A stretch of DNA of 45,251 bases from contig JAKALO010000006.1 of the NCBI GenBank assembly GCA_021824125.1, forward strand, positions 1 to 45,251, given 5' to 3'. Made by a program: the position numbers and the translations under genes. This document shows, piece by piece, positions 10,845 through 18,900 of this stretch (the first letter of the stretch is position 1; each line of letters starts with the position of its first letter). The DNA is from Deltaproteobacteria bacterium. GTDB lineage: Bacteria; Desulfobacterota; Deferrimicrobia; Deferrimicrobiales; Deferrimicrobiaceae. The notes beneath the pieces are model-generated. The model was given only the letters and a program-made list of their open reading frames with translations, did no database searches and was not told the DNA's origin.

Positions 10845-12137
10845 ATGCATCATTTCCAGGTGAAACGGGGGGAACTGTGCTGCGAGGGCGTGCCCCTGCG
10901 CCGGGTCGCGGAAGTCTCGGGGACACCGGCGTACGTGTACAGCCACGCCACGCTCTCCCACCATTACACGGTTTTCGACGAGGCGTTCGGGGGTATCCCG
11001 CACGTGATCTGTTACTCGATGAAGGCCAACTCGAACGGGTCGGTGATCCGCACGTTCACGAACCTCGGCGGCGGCGTCGACATCGTTTCGGGGGGAGAAC
11101 TCGCCCGGGCGCTCGCGGCGGGAGCGCCGCCCTCGAAAATCGTCTATTCCGGGGTCGGCAAGCAGGTCTGGGAGATCGAGGAGGCGCTTCGCGCGGGGAT
11201 CCTCATGTTCAACGTGGAATCCCGCGGCGAGCTCGAGACGATCGACGCGGTGGCGGGGCGTATGCGCAAGCGCGCGCCCGTTTCCCTGCGCGTGAACCCG
11301 GACGTCGACCCGAAGACCCACCCCTACATCTCGACCGGGTTGAAGAAGAACAAGTTCGGTATCCAGATCGCCCAGGCGGTCCGTGATTACGAGTGGGCCG
11401 CGGGGCGGAAAAACATAGAAGTCGTCGGCGTCGACTGCCACATAGGCTCGCAGCTCACGGAGCTATCGCCCTTCGTCGACGCCGCGGGGAGGATACGGAC
11501 GCTGGTCGAGCGGCTCGTCCGCAAGGGGATGCCGATCCGCATGGTCGACATCGGGGGCGGCCTCGGGATCACCTACGACGACGAACTCCCTCCTCACCCG
11601 AGGCAATACGCGGACGCGATCGTGCGCGCCTTTTCGGGCCTCGACGTCACGCTCGTTCTCGAGCCTGGCCGGGTGCTGGTGGGCAACGCCGGTGTCCTGT
11701 TGACCCGCGTGCTGTACACGAAGGAGTCTTCCGCGCCCGGGGGGAAGGGGAAAAAGCGCTTCTTCATCGTGGACGCCGCGATGAACGACCTGGCGAGGCC
11801 CTCCCTGTACGGCTCTTATCACGGCATCCTCCCCGTCGGACGGGCGCCCAGGGGCAAGGTGAACGCGGACGTCGTCGGGCCGATATGCGAGTCGGGGGAT
11901 TTCCTCGCCAGGGACAGGAGGCTCCCCTCCTTCTCCCCGGGCGACCTGCTCGCGGTCATGAGCGCCGGCGCGTACGGCTACTCGATGTCCTCCAACTACA
12001 ACTCCAGGACCCGGGCGGTGGAGGTGATGATCTCCGGTTCGAGGATGGAAGTGGTACGGGAGCGGGAAACCTTGCGGGACCTGGCTCGCGGCGAGAGGAC
12101 CGCATCGTTTCTCTCCCCCCGGAAACCGGGAAGGTAG
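10845..12137 (+). CDS. lysA: Diaminopimelate decarboxylase
   Basis: LysA decarboxylates meso-diaminopimelate to lysine, the final step of the pathway. The 430-residue protein is an alanine-racemase-fold PLP enzyme. The PLP lysine lies in YSMKANSNG, followed by the conserved segments [10 protein letters not shown] and VDIGGGLGI. The C-terminal active-site motif [10 protein letters not shown] supplies the Cys-Glu that reaches the partner subunit. It starts four bases after the small lipoprotein gene and is followed by a 69-base gap before dapF. Confidence 0.96.
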   Translation: MHHFQVKRGELCCEGVPLRRVAEVSGTPAYVYSHATLSHHYTVFDEAFGGIPHVICYSMKANSNGSVIRTFTNLGGGVDIVSGGELARALAAGAPPSKIVYSGVGKQVWEIEEALRAGILMFNVESRGELETIDAVAGRMRKRAPVSLRVNPDVDPKTHPYISTGLKKNKFGIQIAQAVRDYEWAAGRKNIEVVGVDCHIGSQLTELSPFVDAAGRIRTLVERLVRKGMPIRMVDIGGGLGITYDDELPPHPRQYADAIVRAFSGLDVTLVLEPGRVLVGNAGVLLTRVLYTKESSAPGGKGKKRFFIVDAAMNDLARPSLYGSYHGILPVGRAPRGKVNADVVGPICESGDFLARDRRLPSFSPGDLLAVMSAGAYGYSMSSNYNSRTRAVEVMISGSRMEVVRERETLRDLARGERTASFLSPRKPGR

Positions 12138-12166
12138 CGGGGGCCGTGCACGGGTCCCGGGGGTTC

Positions 12167-12175
12167 TGGTAAAAT
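12167..12175 (+). promoter_or_regulatory. Possible extended -10 promoter upstream of dapF
   Basis: The lysA-dapF gap holds TGGTAAAAT, which fits an extended -10 element (TGn followed by a hexamer matching TATAAT at 5 of 6 positions). No good -35 box is visible; extended -10 promoters can do without one. Transcription would start about 25 bases before the dapF ATG. It could give the dapF-dapA-dapB-dapL part its own supply of transcript. Unproven. Confidence 0.35.
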
Positions 12176-12206
12176 GGCGGCATAACGGAAGGCGGACGGG
12201 GGTCGG

Positions 12207-13034
12207 ATGGAGAAGGGAATTCCGTTTTCGAAGCTCAACGGCAGCGGCAACGATTTCCTGCTGATCGACGACCGGCCGGGGATCATGCGCGGGCTCGACC
12301 TTCCGGGGTTCGTGGGCAAGGTCTGCGACCGCTCCCGGTCCGTCGGCGCCGACGGCGTGATCCTCATCGGGAAGTCGCGTCGCGCCGATTTCCGCTGGCG
12401 GTTCTACAACGCGGACGGGTCCCGCGCCGAAATGTGCGGGAACGGCGGCAGATGCGCCGCGCGGTTCGCCGTCGAGCGTAAGATCGCCCGTTCCCCGCTC
12501 AGCTTCGAAACGGATGCGGGGATCATACGGGCCGAAGTCAGGGGACGCCGTGTCAAGCTGCAGATGACCGCCCCGCGCGGGCTTGCGCTTTCGAAATCGC
12601 TCACGCTGCGCGGGAAGAAAATCGAATATTCATTCCTCGACACCGGGGTCCCGCACGTGGTCCTTTTCGTGCCCGACCTGGACAGGATAGATTTGCAGGG
12701 TACAGGCAGGGGGATCAGGACGCACCGGGCGTTCGCGCCGCGCGGGACGAACGTCAATTTCGTCCAGGTGAAGGACGGCGCAGTGCGGATCCGCACCTAC
12801 GAACGGGGTGTGGAAGGAGAGACGCTCGCCTGCGGGACCGGGGCCGTGGCGGCAGGCATCCTCTCCTTCCTCCATGGCCGGGTCAGCCCGCCGGTCACGG
12901 TGCGGACGCGCGGAGGGGAAACGCTGATAATCCATTTCGATCCGGAAGAAAAAGGGTTCGGGGAGGTATGCCTGGAAGGGGACACCTCCTGGTCCTGCGA
13001 CGGCAAGATTTTCAGGGAAGCGTACCGCTATTAG
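12207..13034 (+). CDS. dapF: Diaminopimelate epimerase
   Basis: DapF converts LL- to meso-diaminopimelate for lysine and peptidoglycan synthesis. The 275 residues fit the family. The two catalytic cysteines are in MCGNGGRCAARF and ACGTGAVAAG. The N-terminal KLNGSGNDF segment and the central GTNVNFV segment are conserved. Its substrate would be made by DapL, encoded in the same cluster, and its product is used by LysA. Confidence 0.96.
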   Translation: MEKGIPFSKLNGSGNDFLLIDDRPGIMRGLDLPGFVGKVCDRSRSVGADGVILIGKSRRADFRWRFYNADGSRAEMCGNGGRCAARFAVERKIARSPLSFETDAGIIRAEVRGRRVKLQMTAPRGLALSKSLTLRGKKIEYSFLDTGVPHVVLFVPDLDRIDLQGTGRGIRTHRAFAPRGTNVNFVQVKDGAVRIRTYERGVEGETLACGTGAVAAGILSFLHGRVSPPVTVRTRGGETLIIHFDPEEKGFGEVCLEGDTSWSCDGKIFREAYRY

Positions 13035-13056
13035 CGGCGGAAGGGGGTAGGACACA

Positions 13057-13929
13057 ATGTTTAACGGGGCCATCGTCGCGACGATCACTCCATTTCTGAA
13101 CGGGAAGCTGGACAGGAAAGGGCTCAGGAAACTGGTGGAGTTCCAGATCAGGAACGGCACGGACGGGATCGTCCCGTGCGGGACGACCGGGGAGTCGGCG
13201 ACCCTGTCCTTCGACGAGCACGAGGCCGTCATCGACACCGTCATCGAGGCCGCCGCGGGACGAGTGCCAGTGATCGCGGGGACGGGGTCGAACAACACCA
13301 AGGAGGCGATCACCCTCACCCGGTATGCGAAAAAGGCGGGGGCCGACGCGGCGCTGGTCATCACGCCGTACTACAACAAGCCGACCCAGGAAGGGCTCTT
13401 CCTGCACTTCCGGGCCGTGGCCGAGGCGGTCGACATCCCGATCATCCTCTACAACGTGCCGGGCCGCACGGGGGTGAACATGGCGGCGGAAACGGTCGCC
13501 CGCCTGGCCGAGGTGAAGAACATCGTTGGGGTTAAGGAGGCCTCGGGGAACCTGGCGCAGGTGTGCGACATCATCCGGATGACCCCCAGGAAGTTCTGCC
13601 TGCTCTCCGGCGACGACGGCATCTTCTTTCCGATGATGGCGCTGGGCGCGAAGGGCGTCATTTCCGTTACCTCGAACGTCGCGCCGCGCGCGATGGCGGA
13701 CCTGTACGACGCGTTCGTCCTGGGAGAGCTTTCGAGGGCGCGGGAGATCCACTACCGCCTGTGGCCGCTGTTCCACGTCCTCTTCATCGAGACCAACCCG
13801 ATCCCGGCGAAGACCGGCCTTGCGATGATGAAGATGATCCGGGAAGAGTTCCGCCTCCCGCTTTGCCCGATGTCGGACGCGAACCGGAAGAAGCTTGCCA
13901 AAGTGCTTTCCGACCTGAAGCTGGCGTAG
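13057..13929 (+). CDS. dapA: 4-Hydroxy-tetrahydrodipicolinate synthase
   Basis: DapA condenses pyruvate with aspartate semialdehyde, the first committed lysine step. The 290-residue TIM-barrel enzyme shows PCGTTGESATL, ITPYYNKPTQEG, YNVPGRTGVNM and the Schiff-base lysine in GVKEASGNL. Lysine feedback inhibition is common in this family but cannot be judged here. A GGAAGGGGG ribosome site lies just upstream; dapB begins nine bases after the stop. Confidence 0.96.
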   Translation: MFNGAIVATITPFLNGKLDRKGLRKLVEFQIRNGTDGIVPCGTTGESATLSFDEHEAVIDTVIEAAAGRVPVIAGTGSNNTKEAITLTRYAKKAGADAALVITPYYNKPTQEGLFLHFRAVAEAVDIPIILYNVPGRTGVNMAAETVARLAEVKNIVGVKEASGNLAQVCDIIRMTPRKFCLLSGDDGIFFPMMALGAKGVISVTSNVAPRAMADLYDAFVLGELSRAREIHYRLWPLFHVLFIETNPIPAKTGLAMMKMIREEFRLPLCPMSDANRKKLAKVLSDLKLA

Positions 13930-13938
13930 GCGAAAGCC

Positions 13939-14751
13939 ATGGCTCGCGTGGTCGTGTGCGGTGCGATGGGGAGGATGGGGCGGGCCATACTGGGCGCGCT
14001 AAGGGAGCGGCCTCACGGCCTGACGCTCTCCGGGGCGCTCGAGGTCACCGGGCACCCGCTTCTCGGGCAGGACGCCTTCGAGGCTGCCGGTGTCGGGAAG
14101 GCGGGGGTCGCGGTCACCGACGACTTTTCCGGGGCGATCGCCGGGGCGGACGTGGCGATCGATTTCTCCCACGCCGCATCCTCCGTGGAGCACGCGCGGA
14201 ACGCGTCCGCGGCGGGGAAGCCTATCGTCATCGGCAGCACGGGACTTGCGCCCGGGCAGGTCGACCAGGTGAAGGCCGCGGCGAAGGGGATCCCGTGCGT
14301 CCTTTCCCCCAACATGAGCGTCGGCGTGAACCTGATGTTCAAGGTGGCCGCCGACGTGGCGCGCGTCCTCGGGGACGACTATGACGTGGAGATCGTCGAG
14401 GTCCACCACCGGTTCAAGAAGGACTCCCCCTCCGGCACGGCGGTGAAGCTGGCCGACGTGGTGGCCGGGGCGCTCGGCAGGGAGATGAGGGAAGCGGGGG
14501 TCTACGGGCGGAAAGGGATCGTCGGCGAGCGGACGCGGAAAGAGGTCGGGGTGTTCGCGGTGCGCGCGGGCGACGTGGTCGGGGAGCACACGCTGATATT
14601 CGGCGGCCTGGGGGAACGCTTCGAGATCACCCACCGCGCCCACAGCCGTGAGACGTTCGCCCGTGGAGCCGTACGCGCCGCCGCCTGGGTGTTGGGGAAG
14701 CCCAACGGGCTCTACGACATGCAGGACGTCCTGGGATTATCGAAGACGTGA
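13939..14751 (+). CDS. dapB: 4-Hydroxy-tetrahydrodipicolinate reductase
   Basis: DapB reduces the DapA product with NAD(P)H. The nucleotide-binding motif GAMGRMGRAIL is at the N-terminus. The catalytic/substrate signature EVHHRFKKDSPSGTA and the segment SPNMSVGVNL are intact in 270 residues, the normal size. Its stop overlaps the GTG start of the next gene (GTGA), so that gene is translated with the lysine genes. Confidence 0.96.
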   Translation: MARVVVCGAMGRMGRAILGALRERPHGLTLSGALEVTGHPLLGQDAFEAAGVGKAGVAVTDDFSGAIAGADVAIDFSHAASSVEHARNASAAGKPIVIGSTGLAPGQVDQVKAAAKGIPCVLSPNMSVGVNLMFKVAADVARVLGDDYDVEIVEVHHRFKKDSPSGTAVKLADVVAGALGREMREAGVYGRKGIVGERTRKEVGVFAVRAGDVVGEHTLIFGGLGERFEITHRAHSRETFARGAVRAAAWVLGKPNGLYDMQDVLGLSKT

Positions 14752-15515
14752 AAGTCCTCCGCTTCGTGACGGCGGGGAAGACCGCCTGGGGGGTGCTGGG
14801 CACGGACGCCGGGGAGATCCGGGAGGTGGAGGGCGCGCCGTTCGGGGAAATCCGGTTCACGGGGGACACCCATCGGCTGGCGGATGTGCGGCTCCTTGCG
14901 CCATCCGTCCCGTCCAAGATCGTGGCGGTGGGGCTGAACTACAAGGACCACGCCCGCGAGATGGGAAAAACCATTCCCGACGAACCGCTGATCTTTCTGA
15001 AGGCCCCCTCGGCGCTGAATCACCCCGGCGGGGACGTGGTGTACCCCGGGGCGACCCGGCGGCTTGACCACGAGGCCGAGCTTGCGGTGGTCATGGGTTC
15101 GACGGCCAGGGACGTGAAGGAGCGGGACGCATCGTCGGCGATCTTCGGGTACACCTGCATCAACGACGTCACCGCCCGCGATCTCCAGGTCAAGGACGGG
15201 CTGTACGCCAGGGCGAAAGGGTTCGACACGTTCGCCCCGATCGGCCCCTGGATCGAGACGGAGATCGACCCGTCCGCGCTCCGGGTACGGTGCCTTGTGA
15301 ACGGAGAGGCAAGGCAGGACGGGAACACCCGGGAGATGGGGGCGTCAGTCTTCCGGCTGGTGGAGTTCATCTCGCACATAATGACCCTGTACCCGGGAGA
15401 CGTGATCGCCACCGGGACCCCCCCGGGAGTCGGGCCGGTGAAGGTGGGGGACTCGATGACGGTCGAGATCGAGGGGATCGGTTCACTGACCAACCGGGTC
15501 GTGGCACCGCAATAA
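14748..15515 (+). CDS. Fumarylacetoacetate hydrolase family protein
   Basis: This 255-residue protein has the FAH catalytic fold. The conserved metal-binding acids are readable in DHEAELAVVMG and the downstream GYTCINDVTARD; GFDTFAPIGPW and IATGTPPGVGP are also typical. Family members hydrolyse or decarboxylate acylpyruvates, fumarylpyruvate or oxaloacetate. No aromatic-degradation gene is nearby. It sits between dapB and dapL in translational overlap with dapB, so a role tied to pyruvate/oxaloacetate-type intermediates is possible. The exact substrate cannot be read from sequence. GTG at 14748 is the chosen start. Confidence 0.88.
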   Translation: MKVLRFVTAGKTAWGVLGTDAGEIREVEGAPFGEIRFTGDTHRLADVRLLAPSVPSKIVAVGLNYKDHAREMGKTIPDEPLIFLKAPSALNHPGGDVVYPGATRRLDHEAELAVVMGSTARDVKERDASSAIFGYTCINDVTARDLQVKDGLYARAKGFDTFAPIGPWIETEIDPSALRVRCLVNGEARQDGNTREMGASVFRLVEFISHIMTLYPGDVIATGTPPGVGPVKVGDSMTVEIEGIGSLTNRVVAPQ

Positions 15516-15531
15516 TTTCCAGGGGGAACCC

Positions 15532-16701
15532 ATGGGCCGATTCACGCTTTCCCGCCGGATCCAGGCGCTGCCGCCTTACCTTTTCGCCGAGCTCGACCGC
15601 AAGAAGCAGGAGGTCCGGTCGAAGGGAATGGACATCATCGACCTGGGAGTTGGGGACCCGGACCACCCGACGCCGGATTTCATCGTGGATGCGATGAAGC
15701 GCGAGGCGGAAGTCCCCGCCAACCACCAGTACCCCTCCTACGAGGGGCTGCCGGAGTTCCGGGCCGCCGCCGCGCGGTGGTACAAGGAGCGCTTCGGCGT
15801 GGCGCTCGACCCGGGGAACGAGGTCGTCGCGCTGATCGGGTCCAAGGAGGGGATCGCGCACTTCCCCCTGGCGTTCGTCGATCCCGGGGACGTGGTGCTC
15901 GTTCCCGACCCGGGCTACCCGGTCTACCACATCGCCACGATGTTCTCGGGGGGGAAGTCCCACTTCATGCCCCTGCTTCGTGAAAACGGGTTCCTTCCCC
16001 GGCTGGACCGCATCCCCGGGGGCGTCCTCGCGAAGGCGAAGATCCTTTTCCTCAACTACCCGAACAACCCCACCTCCGCGATCGCGGACCGGAAGTTCTA
16101 CCGGAATGTTCTTGCCTTCGCGGAGGAGCACGATCTCATCGTCGCCCACGACGTGGCGTACACGGAAATCTACTTCGACGGCGTCAAGCCGATGAGCATC
16201 CTCGAGCTTCCAGGGGCGAAGAAGCGATGCATCGAGTTCCACTCGCTCTCCAAGACCTACAACATGACCGGGTGGCGGATCGGCTTCGCGGTGGGCAATA
16301 CCGAACTCGTCGGCGGGTTGGGAAAGGTCAAGACGAACGTGGACAGCGGCGTCTTCCAGGCCGTCCAGGGAGCTGCGATCGCCGCGCTCGGGAGCGGGGA
16401 GAGCGCGACGCGGGAAATCCGGCGCACGTACCAGGAGCGCAGGGATGTGCTTTTACCGGGGCTGCGCGCGCTCGGGCTGGACCCCGTGACTCCCGCGGCG
16501 ACCTTCTACGTGTGGATCCCCGTGCCGGAAGGCTACACATCCGCGTCCTTCTGCACCCACCTGCTTACGAAGGCGGGGATCGTGACGACTCCCGGGAACG
16601 GGTTCGGGAAAAGCGGGGAAGGATATATCCGGATCGCCCTGACCAAGGAGAAGGAGCGGATACGGGAAGCCCTGGACAGGATGAGGCGGATCGGCTTCTG
16701 A
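15532..16701 (+). CDS. dapL: LL-diaminopimelate aminotransferase
   Basis: DapL converts tetrahydrodipicolinate directly to LL-diaminopimelate using glutamate, bypassing the acylated intermediates. The 389-residue class I/II PLP aminotransferase shows LGVGDPDHPTPDFIV, YPSYEGLPEFRAA, the Asn-rich NYPNNPTSA and the PLP lysine in HSLSKTYNMTGWRIGF. It resembles the bacterial DapL group found in Geobacter and Chloroflexus relatives. Absence of dapD/dapE and location beside dapA, dapB and dapF support this over a general alanine or aspartate aminotransferase. A GGGGG ribosome site precedes the ATG. Confidence 0.9.
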   Translation: MGRFTLSRRIQALPPYLFAELDRKKQEVRSKGMDIIDLGVGDPDHPTPDFIVDAMKREAEVPANHQYPSYEGLPEFRAAAARWYKERFGVALDPGNEVVALIGSKEGIAHFPLAFVDPGDVVLVPDPGYPVYHIATMFSGGKSHFMPLLRENGFLPRLDRIPGGVLAKAKILFLNYPNNPTSAIADRKFYRNVLAFAEEHDLIVAHDVAYTEIYFDGVKPMSILELPGAKKRCIEFHSLSKTYNMTGWRIGFAVGNTELVGGLGKVKTNVDSGVFQAVQGAAIAALGSGESATREIRRTYQERRDVLLPGLRALGLDPVTPAATFYVWIPVPEGYTSASFCTHLLTKAGIVTTPGNGFGKSGEGYIRIALTKEKERIREALDRMRRIGF

Positions 16702-16730
16702 CGCATGCGGGCCCCCTTTCGGCGGACGAG

Positions 16731-17198
16731 GTGATCCTTCTCCTCGGGTGCAACGTCGGGGATTGCCCGAGGCGGCTCCGGGAAGGCCTGGAACATCTTT
16801 CACGGAAGATGGAAGTGGTCCGGGTCTCCCGCACCTATGCGGGGAAAGCATGGGGTAAAGCGGACCAGCCGAGGTTCCTTAATCTGGCGGCGCGCGCGAA
16901 ATGCCTCCTTACGCCCGATGAATTGCTGGCGTTCGCCAAGGATGTGGAGGCAGCCGCCGGGAGGGTGCCGAGGGGCCGGTGGGGGCCGCGCGAGCTGGAC
17001 GTCGATATCGTGCTGATGGGGGAGAAGGTCGTGCGGGAGCCCCACCTGGTCATCCCGCACCCACTCCTCGCGTTCCGCCGGTTCTGCCTGGCGCCGGTTT
17101 CCGAGATCGCCCCCGGGGCCGTCGTTCCCCCCGGGGGAAAAACCATCCGGGATCTCCTGAATGCGTGCGGGGATCCGCTCGAGGTGTATCCGACATGA
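16731..17198 (+). CDS. folK: 2-Amino-4-hydroxy-6-hydroxymethyldihydropteridine pyrophosphokinase
   Basis: FolK transfers pyrophosphate from ATP to hydroxymethyl-dihydropterin in folate synthesis. The ORF track starts at 16227 inside dapL. The GTG at 16731 is preferred because the protein then begins at the first beta strand (ILLLGCNVGD) and has 155 residues, the family size. The HPPK signature RWGPRELDVDIV is clear, followed by IPHPLLAFRRFCLAPVSEI. The usual GSN in the first loop is GCN here. It lies 29 bases after dapL, and its stop overlaps the next ATG. Confidence 0.9.
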   Translation: MILLLGCNVGDCPRRLREGLEHLSRKMEVVRVSRTYAGKAWGKADQPRFLNLAARAKCLLTPDELLAFAKDVEAAAGRVPRGRWGPRELDVDIVLMGEKVVREPHLVIPHPLLAFRRFCLAPVSEIAPGAVVPPGGKTIRDLLNACGDPLEVYPT

Positions 17199-17785
17199 AA
17201 CGAGACGGCAAGAAAACATCCATCTGCCGGAAGCTTGTGGCGATGGCGACGCTGGCGATTCTCCTGGCCGTTCCCGCGGGGTGCCGCAAGAAAGAAGCAC
17301 CGCCGGCGGGGGGGGGGGAGGGAGAGACCATAAACCTCGACGCCCTTTCCCAGATCGAGAACTACAAGGAGATACTTAAGAAGGACCCGAACAACCTGCA
17401 GGCGCTGGTAAACATCGGGAACCTCTACTTCGACACGAGGCAGGACCTCCTCGCGATCGAGCATTACCGGAAGGCGCTGGCTATGGACCCGCGGAACGTG
17501 AACGTGAGGACCGACATGGCGGTCTGTTTCCGCCGGGCCGGCAACCCGGACCGTGCGGTCGAGGAATTGAAAAAGGCGATCTCGATGGACCCGCGGCACG
17601 CACAATCACGGTACAACCTGGGAATAATCCTGATCAACGACAAAAACGACGTCGAGGGCGGAATCCGCGCGTGGGAAGCGCTCCTTGATAACATACCGAA
17701 TTACCCGTACCGCGATTCACTCCGCGGCGAGATCGCCCGGATGCGAGGCGGTCAAGCCCCCGCCGCCCCGCCGAAATTCAAGTGA
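17195..17785 (+). CDS. TPR-repeat lipoprotein
   Basis: The start is the ATG at 17195 in ATGA overlap with folK, giving 196 residues; the ORF-track start at 16979 is inside folK. A basic N-terminus and hydrophobic stretch lead to PAGC with Cys at residue 30, a lipobox with an unusual Pro at -3. A Gly-rich linker follows, then three tetratricopeptide repeats at about residues 67-100, 101-134 and 135-168, each ending near MDPR or NIP. It is likely a membrane-attached, envelope-side scaffold protein. The partner is unknown. It is the last gene of the long + strand run. Confidence 0.85.
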   Translation: MKRDGKKTSICRKLVAMATLAILLAVPAGCRKKEAPPAGGGEGETINLDALSQIENYKEILKKDPNNLQALVNIGNLYFDTRQDLLAIEHYRKALAMDPRNVNVRTDMAVCFRRAGNPDRAVEELKKAISMDPRHAQSRYNLGIILINDKNDVEGGIRAWEALLDNIPNYPYRDSLRGEIARMRGGQAPAAPPKFK

Positions 17786-17916
17786 AAACCATTTTATTTT
17801 CCTCGGGATAAGGCGGTCAGCAGGGATAATCTCCGCGATTTGTCCTGGCGTTTTCCCTTGTGTTATTAAGAATAAACACCGGATTTCACCTCCGGAAAGG
17901 ACGTTATAATTTTCTG
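17786..17916. other. AT-rich gap between the TPR lipoprotein and the IclR regulator
   Basis: This is the first part of the largest gap in the window (about 208 bases up to the iclR ATG). It is markedly more AT-rich than its surroundings. No hairpin followed by a T-run, and so no convincing intrinsic terminator, was found. It contains two direct copies of GGGATAA about 20 bases apart and a small CCGGA/TCCGG dyad (17879-17895). No gene is seen. Confidence 0.5.
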
Positions 17917-17945
17917 TTGACACCCTTTGTCATATGGAATATATG
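17917..17945 (+). promoter_or_regulatory. Sigma-70-type promoter for the IclR regulator
   Basis: A perfect -35 TTGACA (17917-17922) is followed by a 17-base spacer and TATATG (17940-17945) as -10. The -10 region overlaps an imperfect dyad (GTCATAT...ATATGTAAC) that could be an autoregulatory operator, as is usual for IclR regulators. A GGAGG ribosome site lies just before the iclR ATG. Confidence 0.65.
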
Positions 17946-17993
17946 TAACATTGTTTTGTTATCCCTCCCTTTAACCTGCACGGAGGATCGAAT

Positions 17994-18773
17994 ATGGTCA
18001 GACGGGATAAGTCGAATTACATAATCCAGTCGGTCGCGCACGCACTCGACGTGCTCGAGGAGTTCCGGGGCGAAATGGACGAGCTGGGCGTGACGGAACT
18101 CAGCAAAAAGTTGAAATTGCATAAAAACAATGTCTTTCGCATACTTGCCACGCTGCAGTCCAGGAACTACATCGAGCAGAACAAGACGAACGACAATTAC
18201 CGGCTCGGGATCAAGTGTCTCGAGCTCGGGCAGACGTTTGTCCAGCAGAGAGGGCTTCTCAAGCAGGCACAGCCGATCCTGCGTGAGCTCGCCGAAAGTT
18301 CCGGTGAGACCAGCTATCTCTCCATCCTGCGGGGGAACGAGGTCGTGTATCTCGATTCCGTGGAAACCACTTCCACGGTGCGGGTCATCTCACGCGTCGG
18401 TCTCCACATGCCGGCCCACGCCACGGCGGCGGGCAAGGCCCTGATCGCGTTCGAGTCGGAAGAGGAGTTGAGGAAGCGTTTTCCCCCAGAGCTTTCGAAA
18501 TTCACGAATCACACCATATTGACGCCGGAAGACATCCTGAAGAACCTGGAGAAGGCCCGGGAGACGGGTTACGCGACGGACCTCGAGGAGTTCGAGGATG
18601 GGTTGCGCTGCATCGCCGCCCCGATCCGCGATTACACAAGGAAAGTCATAGCTGCGATAAGCGTGTCCGGCCCGGCCCACAGGCTCTCCGACGAGAAGAT
18701 CGAACAGTCGATCGGCCCCGAGGTTTCACGCTGCGCCAGGGCGCTGTCCACGCGTCTCGGCTGCCGCGAATAA
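17994..18773 (+). CDS. IclR-family transcriptional regulator
   Basis: This 259-residue protein has an N-terminal winged helix-turn-helix (about residues 12-75; LGVTELSKKLKLHKNNVFRIL) and a C-terminal IclR effector-binding domain. The latter contains the family-typical segments LRGNEVVYLDSVE, GLHMPAHATAAGKALIA and DLEEFEDGLRCIAAPI. Family members bind small carboxylic acids or aromatics. The neighbourhood (acyl-CoA dehydrogenase, carboxylase, 2-hydroxyacid oxidase) suggests control of carbon-source catabolism; the ligand is not identifiable. Its coding start and upstream region are AT-richer than nearby genes. ATG 17994 has a good ribosome site. Confidence 0.93.
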   Translation: MVRRDKSNYIIQSVAHALDVLEEFRGEMDELGVTELSKKLKLHKNNVFRILATLQSRNYIEQNKTNDNYRLGIKCLELGQTFVQQRGLLKQAQPILRELAESSGETSYLSILRGNEVVYLDSVETTSTVRVISRVGLHMPAHATAAGKALIAFESEEELRKRFPPELSKFTNHTILTPEDILKNLEKARETGYATDLEEFEDGLRCIAAPIRDYTRKVIAAISVSGPAHRLSDEKIEQSIGPEVSRCARALSTRLGCRE

Positions 18774-18835
18774 TTCGAGGCGCCTCCCGGCTCACCCCGC
18801 AACACCCGATTCATCGCACCCGCCTTCCCGGGCTC

Positions 18836-18865
18836 TTGACACGGGCCCGTCCCGGATGGTATTCA
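18836..18865 (+). promoter_or_regulatory. Promoter of the FadR-like regulator / acyl-CoA dehydrogenase operon
   Basis: A perfect TTGACA at 18836-18841 and TATTCA at 18860-18865 are separated by 18 bases. The predicted start of transcription falls at about 18872, inside the palindromic operator. A bound repressor would therefore block initiation directly. An additional perfect 7-bp dyad (ATTCATA-T-TATGAAT, 18861-18875) overlaps the -10. Confidence 0.6.
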
Positions 18866-18870
18866 TATTA

Positions 18871-18888
18871 TGAATGATTGTTCATTCA
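18871..18888. promoter_or_regulatory. Perfect palindromic FadR-type operator
   Basis: TGAATGATTGTTCATTCA has two perfect 7-base arms (TGAATGA/TCATTCA) around TTGT. The arms are the same as those of the operator recognised by Bacillus subtilis FadR (YsiA), consensus TGAATGA-N4-TCATTCA. It lies between the promoter and the start codon of a gene encoding a YsiA-like protein. This makes acyl-CoA-responsive autoregulation of the fadR-like/acyl-CoA dehydrogenase pair the simplest reading. Confidence 0.75.
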
Positions 18889-18900
18889 ACGGGAGGGGCG

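Noticed and set aside
12144-12153. CCGTGCACGG palindrome after lysA as a terminator
   Set aside because: There is no loop and no following T-run, and the surrounding sequence is merely GC-rich.
17901-17960. Possible dif site for the XerC recombinase
   Set aside because: The AT-rich dyad upstream of iclR does not match the known dif arm pattern and is better explained as a promoter region.
18777-18786. GAGGCGCCTC palindrome after iclR as a terminator or operator
   Set aside because: A loop-free 10-base GC palindrome is not unusual in this composition, and no T-run follows.
18874-18900. Upstream ATG for the FadR-like regulator
   Set aside because: It lies within the perfect palindromic operator and has no ribosome site; the ATG at 18901 has GGGAGGGG.
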